A stretch of 64,000 bases of DNA from an uncultured Clostridia bacterium (GCA_934121905.1 CAKOVI010000005.1:1-64000); one strand, 5' to 3'. Positions 17,210-27,128 are shown, counted from the first letter of the stretch. Notes: a model not told the origin generated them from the sequence alone. Numbers and translations: made by a program.

Positions 17210-19555
17210 TTATCTTCTACTATCATGGCATATAAAGTAAATTATTTGATAATCTTTAGCTATATTTTTAAGTAAGTCTGTCGCATTTTTTATTTTGCTT
17301 TCATCTAAATTAACAAAAGGGTCATCTAATATAATAAATGGTTTTTCTTTTTCAAATAAACTGTCTATCAAACTTAATCTCATACAAATATATATTAAAT
17401 CCTTATAACCAGTACTGAAATATCCAATATCTTTTCCTGAACCCTGTTCATTAACCTTTACATTTAAGTTTACATCTAAATTTATATCTAGCTCAGAACC
17501 ATTAATTAACTGTAAATTCTTCATGAAATTCTGTTTCATTTTGTTTAAGTATTGTGAAGAAAATTGTTCTTTTGCTGTTTCGAGATATTTTTTTGTCTTT
17601 TCTAAAATTTCGCATTTTTCTTTCATTTCTTCAATTTTTTGTGACAATTCATCGATTCTTGTCTCTACATCAAATACAGAATCTAGGTTACTTTCTAACA
17701 ATTCAATTTGGTTTTTTACATAATTTTTCTCATCATTTATATTGTTTATTTCTATTGTTATTTGTTTTATTTTTTCTTCTATTTCATTTTTGTTAATAGC
17801 TATCATATTGTAACTTTTTACACTCTGTAATTCATCTATTTTATTAACATTTTTGTATTCCTCAACCGTTCTAAGTTTTGCTTCAAATTCTCGTTTTTGT
17901 TGAATAAGAAGACTCTTTTTTATCTTGATTTCTTGAGCATACGCAACATATGACTGGTTAATTACTTCAAAATACTTTGAAAAATATTCTCTCATGCTCT
18001 CTTCTAAATCTTTTAATTTTGCTGATATTTCACTTTGTCTTTGTAAAAGTAAATTTGCATTATTTTTCATATCTTTATATTTGTTAAACTGAGATTTTAT
18101 TTCTGTTAATTCAAAAATAACATCATTTATATCTTTATTTTCAGAATATATTGAAATAAAAGAATCCACTCCCATTTGTAAATTATATTTTTTTTCTTTT
18201 AATTTTTCAATATATTCTCCTATGTCTTTTTCTTCTTCTTGTTTATTTTTTCTACTCTGACTTTTTTTACTATATGTATTAACTTTTACCAAAGCTACTA
18301 TTGCTATTAAAATTCCAAATATTGTTGCACCAGTTGCAATCTGCATTTTTTGATTAGCAAATCCATACATTGCTACAATGATTCCAACACATATTAAAAT
18401 TCCTAAAATTATGCATAAAGTTTTATCTAATTTTCTTTGTTTATTAAGTACTCTTAATTCGTTAGCTAAATTTGATTTTTTCTCTTCATTTACTTTAATT
18501 TGATTATCAATATCATTTATATTTTTATAATCTGATATTTTATCATTTATTATTTCTTCTGAAATCCTATTATTGTCAAATATCTTCTTTAAATTATTTT
18601 CATCTTCATTTTCTAATGTTGATGTTTCAAAGTTGGCAACTTCAACTTTATATTTTTCTATTTCAAAACTTTTTTCTATTAAAGTATCTGTCTCTTCTTC
18701 CGTTGGAATTCCAGCTTTAAAGAATATTTCTGTTTGTTCTAAATTCTTTTTTGTTTCTTCTAAATTGTTTTGCAATATCTTATAATTTTCTAATTTAGCA
18801 TTTTTTGTTTCTTCTTGAATTTTTAATGTTAATAATTTATTCAAATTTTGTCTTTCTTCTTCTTTTTCTTTCAATTCTTGTTTCAAAGAACTATATTTTT
18901 CTCTTCTTTCTTGAAGATTTTTTTCATCAATTTTGCTCTGCTCTAATTTCTTCTCAAGATTTGTTTTCTCTAGTTTTTTTTCGTTTATTTCTCCCCTATC
19001 TCCTGTTTTTTTATAATTTTTTATAGCATCTTCCAAAATTTTTATAGCCTTTTCAGATGTATTAACATCATTTTCGCTTTCTAATATATTTCCTAATTTA
19101 GCACTTATACTATCATTCATTGCTGTTTCGATATTTTGGCCGGAAATAAATGTACTTCTCTCATAAGCCTCTTTATTTAAATTAAATACTTCTTCTCCTA
19201 TATTTTGCGAAAAATCATCACATTCCAAATTTGTTGATAAATCATATAGCTTAAATACATCTTCTGCTTCTTTTTTTCCAAAAAATCTTTCTATTTTATA
19301 CTTTTTACCATTTAGCTCAAATTCAACACTTCCACCAAAAGCCCCACCTTGCCATGGTATATATTTTTTTCGGTCTATCAATACCTTTGTGTTTCTCTTT
19401 GCTTCCATTCCATAAAACATTGCTTTTATAAAATTGGCAAATGTTGTTTTTCCATATCCATTATTTTCTTTTATTGTATTTAATCCATCTTTAAATTCGT
19501 AATCATAGCCAGATAATTTACCAAAATTTTCTATATGACATTTTAGTAATTTCAT
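17210..19555 (-). CDS. YhaN-like SbcC-type AAA ATPase
   Basis: This 781-residue SMC-like ATPase has an N-terminal half-site (FGKLSGYDYEFKDGLNTIKENNGYGKTTFANFIKAMFYG, Walker A ENNGYGKTT) and a C-terminal half-site (FSTGYKDLIYICMRLSLIDSLF with the signature, then IILDDPFVNLDESK, Walker B). Long coiled coils join them (about 165-330 and 425-660), with a hydrophobic pair near 385-430. It overlaps the phosphoesterase gene by one base, the usual YhaN-YhaO pair related to SbcCD/Mre11-Rad50. It probably acts in DNA end processing or repair. Confidence 0.85.
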   Translation of the reverse strand: MKLLKCHIENFGKLSGYDYEFKDGLNTIKENNGYGKTTFANFIKAMFYGMEAKRNTKVLIDRKKYIPWQGGAFGGSVEFELNGKKYKIERFFGKKEAEDVFKLYDLSTNLECDDFSQNIGEEVFNLNKEAYERSTFISGQNIETAMNDSISAKLGNILESENDVNTSEKAIKILEDAIKNYKKTGDRGEINEKKLEKTNLEKKLEQSKIDEKNLQERREKYSSLKQELKEKEEERQNLNKLLTLKIQEETKNAKLENYKILQNNLEETKKNLEQTEIFFKAGIPTEEETDTLIEKSFEIEKYKVEVANFETSTLENEDENNLKKIFDNNRISEEIINDKISDYKNINDIDNQIKVNEEKKSNLANELRVLNKQRKLDKTLCIILGILICVGIIVAMYGFANQKMQIATGATIFGILIAIVALVKVNTYSKKSQSRKNKQEEEKDIGEYIEKLKEKKYNLQMGVDSFISIYSENKDINDVIFELTEIKSQFNKYKDMKNNANLLLQRQSEISAKLKDLEESMREYFSKYFEVINQSYVAYAQEIKIKKSLLIQQKREFEAKLRTVEEYKNVNKIDELQSVKSYNMIAINKNEIEEKIKQITIEINNINDEKNYVKNQIELLESNLDSVFDVETRIDELSQKIEEMKEKCEILEKTKKYLETAKEQFSSQYLNKMKQNFMKNLQLINGSELDINLDVNLNVKVNEQGSGKDIGYFSTGYKDLIYICMRLSLIDSLFEKEKPFIILDDPFVNLDESKIKNATDLLKNIAKDYQIIYFICHDSRR

Positions 19556-20643
19556 TAATTTACCTCCTCACCAGAAAGTGCCTTAATGCCTGTTGTTATT
19601 ATTTGCCTTTGTTCTTCTTGCGACAAATCTTGGCTTAAAACCAACCTTATAAACTCACCTTTAAGAGAAATATCTTTTTCATATGACATATAATCTATCT
19701 CCAAAGTTGTTTCATCATATATTTTTGCAAAATAAAATATATTTTTATATTTCTTTTCTAAATAATTTATATCTCTTTCTGAATTTATATCAACTTTTCC
19801 ATTTAAAATTATTTTTATTAAAGCATCTCTTTCTATATTTTTTATTTTCTCATCTATTTTCTTTTCTGCTTCTAAGGTTGTACTTGTTCCTGTTATATCA
19901 ACATTTATTTCATATAGATGTCTACCCGCAAATGGAACAAATGTTGAATTTATTTTTTGTTTTTCCTCATCTATATCTAATAAAACAAATCCTTTTTCTC
20001 CACATTCATCAAATCCTCTTCCTTCTAGACAACCAGAATAACAATATACTCCCCTACTATCAATTGGTTCTTTTTTATATTTATGAATATGACCTAATGC
20101 TAAATAATCTATATTCTTATTTTTTAGGGATTGTATATTTATAATTTCAGCTTTATCTTTTTGATCATATTTAACTTCTTGTCCATGTAATGTAACTATG
20201 TTTATATCATTTTTATTTAACATTAATGAACTATATATTTCGTAATTTCCAATTTGACCAAATTCAATTCCCGCAATCACTATTTTTCCATATTTGTAAT
20301 ATGTCCATTCCTTATTATTAAATAATTTTAAGTTTTTTGGTACTTCTTCTAAATCTGTTATAAAACTTGCCTCATCATGATTTCCCTTTAGATAAATAAA
20401 ATCAATTTCAGGATTTGAGCAAATACTGTCTAATACGACATTTTTCGCCTTCACAGTAATATTTTTTTTATCAAACATATCCCCGGCAATGATTATTATT
20501 TTAATATCGTTTTTAGATGCATATTCTACCATATTTTGATATGTTCTTAGTATTTCATCTCTGCGTTCTTTTGCTTTGTTACTGTCTAAATTTGATTTCA
20601 TTTTAGAATCTAAGTGCAAATCGCTACAATGAATTATTTTCAT
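19555..20643 (-). CDS. YhaO/SbcD-like DNA-repair phosphoesterase
   Basis: This 362-residue nuclease subunit of the SbcCD/YhaNO type shows the metallophosphoesterase motifs IHCSDLHLD, IIAGDMFDKKN, LKGNHDEA, VTLHGQEV and LALGHIHKY. A C-terminal capping region (about 270-362) should dock onto the coiled-coil ATPase encoded next. The ATG overlaps no upstream gene and a terminator of the CD1247 unit lies just before it. Confidence 0.88.
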   Translation of the reverse strand: MKIIHCSDLHLDSKMKSNLDSNKAKERRDEILRTYQNMVEYASKNDIKIIIIAGDMFDKKNITVKAKNVVLDSICSNPEIDFIYLKGNHDEASFITDLEEVPKNLKLFNNKEWTYYKYGKIVIAGIEFGQIGNYEIYSSLMLNKNDINIVTLHGQEVKYDQKDKAEIINIQSLKNKNIDYLALGHIHKYKKEPIDSRGVYCYSGCLEGRGFDECGEKGFVLLDIDEEKQKINSTFVPFAGRHLYEINVDITGTSTTLEAEKKIDEKIKNIERDALIKIILNGKVDINSERDINYLEKKYKNIFYFAKIYDETTLEIDYMSYEKDISLKGEFIRLVLSQDLSQEEQRQIITTGIKALSGEEVN

Positions 20644-20668
20644 TAATTATTCCCCCTAATTTTAACTA

Positions 20669-20706
20669 AAATAAAAAATGAAAAAGAGAAATGTCTCTCT
20701 TTTTCA
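20669..20706 (-). terminator. Terminator after the CD1247-type gene
   Basis: AAATGAAAAAGAGA and TCTCTTTTTCATTT form a stem directly after the stop codon of the following minus-strand gene. Confidence 0.7.
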
Positions 20707-20707
20707 T

Positions 20708-21163
20708 TTATTTGCATCCGCCACAATGAGAACAACCTCCATCACAACCTTTGTTTTTATCATCATCAGGATTTCCGTTCCAATCAAGTTCTATAAGGTT
20801 TCCACATTCTGGACATCTTATTTCATTGAAGTCTTCATCAATATCTGCACCAAATTCTAAACCACAATATGGGCAGTTTATTAGAAATTCTTCTTCACCT
20901 GGCTCTTCATCATAGATGTCTTCATAGACATTATCCATTTTATCACTTAATATTTGAATTATTTTTTCCGTCTGTTGTTGCTTTTTTATTAGTGCATTTA
21001 ATTTATCTTCTTTGTAATTCATTATTTTTTCTAGCTCTTCTGCAATAAAGTCTATTAAGTCAGTTGTTCTTTCTTTTACATATAGTAAATCTTCTTTATC
21101 TTTTACATTTTCATTTATGTCTGAATAAAATTTACCTAATTCATTTTTTAAGTCTTCTAACAT
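20708..21163 (-). CDS. CD1247-type protein with zinc ribbon
   Basis: This protein of about 151 residues has an N-terminal helical region (MLEDLKNELGKFYSDINENVKDKEDLLYVKERTTDLIDFI) as in the Clostridioides CD1247 N-terminal domain family. A C-terminal zinc ribbon (INCPYCGLEFGADI...IRCPECGNLIELDW) and a short Cys-Gly tail (GCDGGCSHCGGCK) follow. The start at 21163 has AAAGGCAG upstream; the open frame extends 19 codons further, but that part is encoded by a hairpin repeat. The function is unknown; the ribbon suggests nucleic-acid or protein binding. Confidence 0.82.
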   Translation of the reverse strand: MLEDLKNELGKFYSDINENVKDKEDLLYVKERTTDLIDFIAEELEKIMNYKEDKLNALIKKQQQTEKIIQILSDKMDNVYEDIYDEEPGEEEFLINCPYCGLEFGADIDEDFNEIRCPECGNLIELDWNGNPDDDKNKGCDGGCSHCGGCK

Positions 21164-21185
21164 CAGTCTGCCTTTCTTTTTTCGC

Positions 21186-21257
21186 ATCGGGACCGTTTCT
21201 TTTTGTGAAAAATTTCCCATTGGGACCGTTTCTTTTCGCGAAAAGAAACGGTCCTTT
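21186..21257. repeat. Dispersed hairpin repeat, variant
   Basis: Two copies of GGGACCGTTTCTTTT, the second followed by its inverse AAAAGAAACGGTCC, lie between efp and the CD1247-type gene. Confidence 0.85.
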
Positions 21258-21268
21258 CGCCAAAAAAA

Positions 21269-21835
21269 TTATATTCTTTCCATATATTCACATGTACGTG
21301 TATCTACTCTTAATACATCACCAATATTTACAAACATTGGAACTTGAAGTTCTAATCCTGTTTCTAATGTTGCAGGTTTTCCAGATGTTGTTGTTGTGTT
21401 TCCAGCAAATCCTGGTTCTGTGTATGTTACTTCTAATTCAACAAATATTGGAGGCTCAACTGCAAATACTTTTCCTTTATATGATAATATTTTAACTTGC
21501 ATATTTTCTTTTAAGTATTTTAGGCAATCTCCTAATTGGTCTTTATTTAATGGCATTTGGTCATATGTGTCATTATCCATAAAATAGTATAAGTCTCCAT
21601 CATTATATAAATATTGCATTTCTTTTTTCTCTATTTCTGCTCCTGGATATTTATCTGATGGGTTAAATGTTTTTTCTAAAACTGCTCCAGTTATTACGTT
21701 TTTTAATTTTGTTCTTACAAATGCTGAACCTTTTCCTGGTTTTACGTGTTGAAATTCTACTACTCTATATACGTTTCCTTCCATTTCAAATGTTGTTCCG
21801 TTTCTAAAATCTCCTGCTGAATAAACTGCTGCCAT
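21269..21835 (-). CDS. efp: Translation elongation factor P
   Basis: This 188-residue EF-P rescues ribosomes stalled at polyproline. The N-terminal KOW-like domain ([39 protein letters not shown]) shows the loop PGKGSAF with the Lys at the usual position. Two OB domains end in the family signature region [24 protein letters not shown]. Start 21835 is chosen because AAAGGAGA precedes it at normal spacing; an in-frame ATG six codons earlier overlaps that site. No efp-modifying gene is nearby. Confidence 0.96.
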   Translation of the reverse strand: MAAVYSAGDFRNGTTFEMEGNVYRVVEFQHVKPGKGSAFVRTKLKNVITGAVLEKTFNPSDKYPGAEIEKKEMQYLYNDGDLYYFMDNDTYDQMPLNKDQLGDCLKYLKENMQVKILSYKGKVFAVEPPIFVELEVTYTEPGFAGNTTTTSGKPATLETGLELQVPMFVNIGDVLRVDTRTCEYMERI

Positions 21836-21910
21836 ATTGTTTTCTCCTTTCAAATTTTCAAAATCTGTTTTTATATTTTTTTCTCATTTTTAAATCTATA
21901 TTCGTCAGAT

Positions 21911-22978
21911 TTAAAGAGCTTTGATTATTATACACTCTTTATCTGATTCTGTCAAGGTTATCTGCCCTTTCTTTGTTACTAATACAGTATCTTCTATCCT
22001 TACACCAAAATTTCCTGCAATATATATTCCTGGTTCATCTGTTATTACCATGTTTTCTTTTAATGGTGTGTCGTTTTTGATTCCTACAATAGGTGCTTCA
22101 TGAATTTCTAATCCAACTCCATGGCCTAGGCTATGTATCAAAGTTTGATTATTTATATTAAAGTCGCTTTCTACACCTTTTACAATGTTTTTTATGTTTG
22201 CTCCTTCTCTTATTTGGTTTAAAGCAATTTTTTGATTTTTTAATACAAGATTATATATATTTTTTTGCTCTTCTGTTGGTTCTCCTATAAAAATTGTCCT
22301 TGTCATATCTGAACAATATCCATTTATAATACAGCCCATGTCTATTGTAATAATGTCTCTTGATTGTATAATTCTGTCTGTTGGCACTGCGTGTGGCTTT
22401 GAAGAGTTTTCACCTGAGGCGACTATTGTTTCAAAAGATTCTCCCTCACTATTTTCCATATAATAATTATGTATTTTTCTGGCTATTTGCTTTTCTGTTA
22501 ATCCTGGTTTTATATATTCTTTTAACATAGAGAAACATTGGTCTGTAATTTCACAGGCTTTTTTTATACTTGCAATTTCTTCATCATCTTTTATCATTCT
22601 TAAATTTATCAAGATTTCTTCTGCTTCTACAAAATTATTTATTTTGTATTTTCTCAAATATTCTTTATATTTTTTATATGTTAAATATCCTTCTTCAAAA
22701 CCTACATTTTCACAAAATAAAAAGAAATTTTCATATTCATCTTTTGATATGTTTTTTTGGTCATCAACAACAAGATTGTCAAATGGTGTTATTATACTTG
22801 ATACATATTCCATATATCTTCCATCTGTTATAAATATATTTTCTTTTCTTGTTAATAATAAAATTCCTTCTGCTTGTATTCCTGTTAAATACCTTATATT
22901 TATTGGATTTGCAATTATCATTCCTTGTAAATTTAATCCTGCCATTTTGTTTCGAACTGCTTGTAACCTATCGTTCAT
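21911..22978 (-). CDS. Xaa-Pro aminopeptidase-like M24 peptidase
   Basis: This 355-residue cytosolic metallopeptidase releases the N-terminal residue before proline. An N-terminal creatinase-like domain (about 1-120, containing IRYLTGIQAEGILLL) precedes the pita-bread domain. The metal ligands are visible: DMGCIINGYCSDMTRT (two Asp), GHGVGLEIHE (His), TDEPGIYI (Glu) and GVRIEDTVLV (Glu). It is next to efp, a common pairing in Bacillota that fits with proline-related translation and turnover. Confidence 0.93.
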   Translation of the reverse strand: MNDRLQAVRNKMAGLNLQGMIIANPINIRYLTGIQAEGILLLTRKENIFITDGRYMEYVSSIITPFDNLVVDDQKNISKDEYENFFLFCENVGFEEGYLTYKKYKEYLRKYKINNFVEAEEILINLRMIKDDEEIASIKKACEITDQCFSMLKEYIKPGLTEKQIARKIHNYYMENSEGESFETIVASGENSSKPHAVPTDRIIQSRDIITIDMGCIINGYCSDMTRTIFIGEPTEEQKNIYNLVLKNQKIALNQIREGANIKNIVKGVESDFNINNQTLIHSLGHGVGLEIHEAPIVGIKNDTPLKENMVITDEPGIYIAGNFGVRIEDTVLVTKKGQITLTESDKECIIIKAL

Positions 22979-22990
22979 ATCCTACTCCCC

Positions 22991-23752
22991 TTAACTATTT
23001 TTACTGTACAAACCTAATGTAAATATATTCATTAAAATTGCTATTAAGCTTGTATATGGTACAAATATTGATATAAATGCTCCTACTGCTATAAATGGTC
23101 CAAATGGTATATACTCATCTGTTTTCTTTATTCTTGTTGCTAGTAAAAATATACTAAGCACTGCACATACTAAAAATGAAACTAGTGATACTATTATTAT
23201 ATTTGTTAATCCAAAAAATAATCCAAGTGCCCCCATAAGTTTCACATCTCCAAGTCCCATTGCCTCTTTGCCATAAACTAATCCACCAAGTAGAGTTATA
23301 AGTAAAAATATTCCTCCGTCCGTGCAAGCATTCCAAGTAACATGTTTATTGAAATCGCAACATTTGACATTCCATATAAAAATGTAAAAATTAAACCAAT
23401 TTCAAACATTGTTAAGTTAAGTCTATTTGGAATTATTTGTAATTTGTAATCTATAACAACAACACTTAAAAGCATTGGTGTTAATATTAAATATTTTATT
23501 AAATCTAAATTTTCTGCAAAACTAGCCCCAATTCCATATCTATATAATATTGCAATATATAAAACTGCTGTGATTATCATTAATATATAATTTGGACTAA
23601 ATTCTTTTTTATATTCTTTAAATATATCTATAGTGAAAACTTTTTGGTTTTCTGGAAGTCTTTTATTCATCCAATTTACGAACTCTCCTACAAATAGTCC
23701 GTATAATTGAAACTATTATGTAATATATTATATTTACATCATTAAAATACAT
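22991..23752 (-). CDS. Prepilin peptidase (A24), needing three CGG +1 shifts
   Basis: Joined across three in-frame CGG codons, the sequence is a full type IV prepilin peptidase of about 250 residues that cleaves class III signal peptides. It starts at ATG 23752 (AAAGGTG site, overlapping the yqeG stop) with an N-terminal helix. At CGG 23701 the shift gives SII-G-LFVGEFVNW. The middle carries VVIDYKLQIIPN with the first catalytic Asp. At CGG 23322 and CGG 23318 two further skips give LA-GGG-IFLLITLLGG. Then GLGDVKLMGALGLFFG carries the second catalytic Asp. The cysteine-rich methylase domain is missing. Without the shifts no product would contain both aspartates. Two prepilin-like proteins in the window are plausible substrates. 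Confidence 0.85.
23316..23322 (-). other. Two overlapping CGG +1 sites in the prepilin peptidase gene
   Basis: The minus strand reads GCA-CGG-ACGGAGGAATA. Skipping C at 23322 gives GGA, and the next codon is again CGG (23318). Skipping that C gives GGA-GGA-ATA. The result, A-G-G-G-I, fits the family. Confidence 0.8.
23699..23701 (-). other. CGG +1 site near the prepilin peptidase N-terminus
   Basis: ATT-ATA-CGG-ACT becomes ATT-ATA-GGA-CTA. This joins the SD-preceded start to the GLFVGEF segment. The P-site codon is ATA. Confidence 0.75.
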
Positions 23753-24248
23753 TTTTTTCACCTTTAATTATTTTTTTCTTTATTCTATCCTCAATAGGCC
23801 TTTTCCATGCTGTATACCAAAAATCTTTTTTGTCAACTGGGTCAACAAGTATTGTAAACATGTTACATCTATTTCCTCCAATTATGTCTGTAAATATTTG
23901 GTCGCCAACTACACCTATATTCTGTGGCTTTAAGTTTAATTCTTTTTGTACTTTATAAAATCCTTTTTTTAATGGCTTTTTTGCGAAATATTGATATGGT
24001 ATTTCTAACTTTTTTGCAACATTTTCAACTTTTTCTTTTTTATTTGTATTTGATAGTATATACATTTTTATACCTTGCCCTTGTAATTCGCATGACCATT
24101 TTATTATATCTTCTGACAAATTTTTATCATAGTCTATTAATGTATTGTCTACATCTAAAATTAAAGCCTTTATTTTATTTTTTATTAAAAAACTTATTTT
24201 TATTTCTAGCACATTATTAAAATACGCATTTGGATATATTTTTTTCAT
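23742..24248 (-). CDS. YqeG-family HAD phosphatase
   Basis: This 168-residue HAD-superfamily IIIA phosphatase shows LILDVDNTLIDYD (nucleophile and acid Asp), the Ser/Thr motif ILSNTNKK, the Lys of KPLKKGF and GVVGDQIFTDIIGGNRC. It resembles Bacillus YqeG, whose substrate is unclear but which is related to phosphatidylglycerophosphate phosphatases. Its last codons overlap the start of the prepilin peptidase gene, so the two are translationally coupled. Confidence 0.9.
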   Translation of the reverse strand: MKKIYPNAYFNNVLEIKISFLIKNKIKALILDVDNTLIDYDKNLSEDIIKWSCELQGQGIKMYILSNTNKKEKVENVAKKLEIPYQYFAKKPLKKGFYKVQKELNLKPQNIGVVGDQIFTDIIGGNRCNMFTILVDPVDKKDFWYTAWKRPIEDRIKKKIIKGEKNVF

Positions 24249-24284
24249 ATTAGTTATATGTCAATTTTTGACATTTCTCCTTTT

Positions 24285-24986
24285 CTATATTAATAAAGCT
24301 ATCGCAAAAATTATTGTTTTTATTAATGTTTCGAACATTAACTGAAAATTAACGGTTTTTATTCCCATATCATTTAGTTTATCAAAACTATCTACGATTT
24401 TACTTATTTCATCTTTTGATGAAACTTGTACTTCTTCCATAAATTCTTTTGCTAAATATTTTGCTTTTATCATTGCATCATTTTCAAGATAACTTCTGAC
24501 AAAGTAATAAATATAGCTTAATATTATCATTACACTAAAAAAAAGCATTTTATATGGTAGTTTATTAAATAGTGCTAAAACTAGTGTAATAATAAAGTAT
24601 AAAAGATATATATTTGAAAATATAAAATTAAACAATAAAATTTTCCTGTTTTGCACCGAATGTAAACATTCATGTGCTATTGTTTGTATTCTTGTATAGC
24701 TTTTTTTTACGTTTCCTATAACTATTTTATTTGTTGGTGCAATATATAAACAGGTATCTGAATTTTTATCTTCTTCTATTTTAACATTTTTATTATTTAA
24801 TTTGTTTAAAATATATTTGCAAATTTCTATATTTGAAGGATATCTTTCTGTAATTTTATTGAACTTGGTTTCTTCATATTCTGCAAATTGTTTTAGTTTT
24901 CTTATGTTTATGTCATATACTTTAGCTATTATTAATAACATTATAATTAAAATAAATATCGCAATTATTAATTCCATCTCTTTCAT
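24285..24986 (-). CDS. Membrane zinc metallopeptidase (YugP-like)
   Basis: This 233-residue protein has one N-terminal helix, a zinc-binding HExxH motif in TIAHECLHSVQ near residue 105, two central helices (about 118-165) and a final hydrophobic segment. The third ligand may be in SYLENDAMIKAKYLA. The arrangement resembles YugP-type neutral zinc peptidases. The substrate is unknown. It is transcribed just after a ylbF-like gene. Confidence 0.78.
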   Translation of the reverse strand: MKEMELIIAIFILIIMLLIIAKVYDINIRKLKQFAEYEETKFNKITERYPSNIEICKYILNKLNNKNVKIEEDKNSDTCLYIAPTNKIVIGNVKKSYTRIQTIAHECLHSVQNRKILLFNFIFSNIYLLYFIITLVLALFNKLPYKMLFFSVMIILSYIYYFVRSYLENDAMIKAKYLAKEFMEEVQVSSKDEISKIVDSFDKLNDMGIKTVNFQLMFETLIKTIIFAIALLI

Positions 24987-24990
24987 CCTT

Positions 24991-25326
24991 TTAAGAAATT
25001 ATATCTTTTACTGCCTCACTAATTGTTTTGTTTATATCTCCTAACATAATGTTAAATTTAAATTCCGCATCAAAATATTGCTTTATTTCTGGAATCTCTA
25101 CTAGTTCTTTATATAAATTTTGTATTTCATTCATTTTATTTTCATCTGTTTTTCCATTTTGTATAGAATTTAGCTGTTCCTCATATCTTGCTTTTTCAAA
25201 CTCAGATACTTTTATTTTATAGTCTGGTTCTAAATCTATTGCTTGTTTAGCAGATTTAAAATTCAAATATTCTTCTGATTCTTTTATTTCTTTTGCTAAT
25301 TTGTTGACAGTATCATAAACATTCAT
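24991..25326 (-). CDS. YlbF/YmcA family protein
   Basis: This 111-residue helical protein matches the YlbF/YmcA family (MNVYDTVNKLAKEIKESEEYLNFKSAKQAID, then the central helices around LYKELVEIPEIKQYFDAEFKFNIML). In Bacillus, family members form the Y-complex that works with RNase Y in mRNA maturation and affects sporulation and competence. Only one member is seen here. It has a clear AGGTAAAAT site. Confidence 0.85.
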   Translation of the reverse strand: MNVYDTVNKLAKEIKESEEYLNFKSAKQAIDLEPDYKIKVSEFEKARYEEQLNSIQNGKTDENKMNEIQNLYKELVEIPEIKQYFDAEFKFNIMLGDINKTISEAVKDIIS

Positions 25327-25385
25327 ATTTTACCTCCATCTTTATGTGAATTGTAAACAATTTTCCATATACTTATAAATCAAGC

Positions 25386-26672
25386 TTATGCATAAGCTTG
25401 ATTTTTTCTGAATGTAAGTAAATTCGTGATTTCTCCTTTGTTTGTTTTTTTGGCTTTACTTTCTTTTTCTTGTTCAAGTTCTTTTCTTTGTTTTTCGGCA
25501 ACTGTCTCACATATAGCTTTTTGATACGTAAAGTGTGTATCTTGTGCTATTTTTGCCCAATTATATTCGTTTCTTACTTTTGCCTTTGCTTTTTTCACAA
25601 TGTTACTACATAGTTGTGGGTCAAATAATAATTCAAGTATTGCATCTGCAATTGAATTACTATTTCCACAATAGCTTTTCATTCCTGTTTCACGGTGTTC
25701 TACTATTTCGTTTAATCCTCCAATGTCTGATACAACAACTGGTACTTCTGCTAGCATTGCCTCTAATGTTACTATCCCAAATGGCTCATAAGTGCTTGGA
25801 AATACTGATATATCTGCTGCTTTGTACATTTTGGCAACATCTTTTCCATTTAAGTATCCTGCAAAACATACTTTGTCTCCTAGCCCCATATTGTATACTT
25901 CTTGTTTTAATTCATTTATCATTCCACCTTTTCCTGCTATTACAAGTTTTGCGTCATGATAATGTTCAAGTATTTTTGGCATTGCTCCTATTAAATATTG
26001 TACACCTTTTTCGTAAACTAATCTTCCCATAAATAGTATTATTTTTTCGTTATCTAATGCATATCTTCTTCTGAAGTCATAGTCTCTATCTATTCCTGTA
26101 TAATTTGTTAAATTTACTCCATTTGCTACTACATTTATTTTTTCAAATGGTAAACCAAATAGTCTTTGTAATTCACCTTTCATGAAATTACTATTTACTA
26201 TTACTTCTGTTGACTCATATGTTAACATCCATTCTGTATCATTTATGTATTTTTGATTTGCTTCTCTTATTCCACTATTTCTTCCTGCTTCTGTTGCATG
26301 AATTGTAGATACTATTGGCATATCATATGCTTGTTTTAATGTTTTTGCAGCATATGCAACTAACCAATCATGTGCATGTATTACATCAAATTTTCCTTCT
26401 TTTGCAATTATTTCTCCTGTTTTCGCAACCATATTGAAGTTTAATTGCATTATCCAATCTATGAAGTTATTTGGATTTATCATAAAGTTGTCTACTCTAT
26501 ATACTTTTACTCCTTTATCTACTTCATAATATGGTGCATTTCCCTCCCTGTATGTTACTACTGTTACATCATGACCGTCCTTTATTAGTCTTTTTGACAA
26601 GTCATTTACAACTCTTGCAATTCCACCTACTACTCTTGGTGGATATTCCCATGTTAACATTAAGATTTTCAT
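25386..26672 (-). CDS. GT4 glycosyltransferase, glycogen synthase-like
   Basis: This 428-residue GT-B transferase starts MKILMLTWEYPPRVVGGIARVVNDLSKRL. It carries the acceptor-side DVIHAHDWLVAYAA and the donor-site block FMGRLVYEKGVQYLIGAMPKI, with the ExxxxxxE motif in PSTYEPFGIVTLEAMLAEVPVV. It resembles the short, archaeal-type starch/glycogen synthases of clostridia, which may use ADP- or UDP-glucose. A charged tail (about 395-428) is extra. A hairpin containing AATCAAGCTTA overlaps the stop codon (25378-25402). Confidence 0.85.
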   Translation of the reverse strand: MKILMLTWEYPPRVVGGIARVVNDLSKRLIKDGHDVTVVTYREGNAPYYEVDKGVKVYRVDNFMINPNNFIDWIMQLNFNMVAKTGEIIAKEGKFDVIHAHDWLVAYAAKTLKQAYDMPIVSTIHATEAGRNSGIREANQKYINDTEWMLTYESTEVIVNSNFMKGELQRLFGLPFEKINVVANGVNLTNYTGIDRDYDFRRRYALDNEKIILFMGRLVYEKGVQYLIGAMPKILEHYHDAKLVIAGKGGMINELKQEVYNMGLGDKVCFAGYLNGKDVAKMYKAADISVFPSTYEPFGIVTLEAMLAEVPVVVSDIGGLNEIVEHRETGMKSYCGNSNSIADAILELLFDPQLCSNIVKKAKAKVRNEYNWAKIAQDTHFTYQKAICETVAEKQRKELEQEKESKAKKTNKGEITNLLTFRKNQAYA

Positions 26673-27128
26673 CTTCTTTTACTTCCTTTCTTGAAAAGCA
26701 TTTTCTTGTGTTTATTTTTTGATATTTTTCTACATTTAGTTCTATTTTATACAATCATTGTTAAATTGTAAATAGTTTTAGACATTTTTTTTAATTTTTT
26801 TTCTATAAATTTTTATAACATATTTTACTTGTATAATATGTTATTTTTAATTTTTCTTTAATTCCATATCATTCAGATAAAAAATGTCAAGAACTTGGCT
26901 TGTCATATTTCTATACCTAAACCTTGTTCTTGACTATCAATAACTTTAAATTTTTATTTCGGCGAACATAAAAAAATATGGTGTAAACAAATAGTTTTAA
27001 TTTCCCAAAAACTGCCTATATCAAAGGAATTAGACTTTTTTGATACAAATCCTGTTGTGGATATTTTAAATTTAATAAAACGCCCTATAATCTTTCCAGA
27101 AGACCTTCCGGAAATGGCAAAGTTCCTA
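26673..27128. other. 456-base intergenic region
   Basis: It holds the AT-rich leader of the GT4 gene and a stem GTCAAGAAC/GTTCTTGAC (26886-26934). The rightmost part looks like former coding sequence (next entry). No RNA gene is recognised. Confidence 0.5.

Noticed and set aside
19683..20144. Long hydrophobic frames antisense to real genes, such as Leu/Phe-rich ones
   Set aside because: They mirror Lys/Glu/Asn-rich coding sequence on the other strand and lack ribosome sites.
20708..21220. Longer N-terminus for the CD1247-type protein
   Set aside because: The first 19 codons derive from a repeat and lack a ribosome site, whereas the internal ATG has one.
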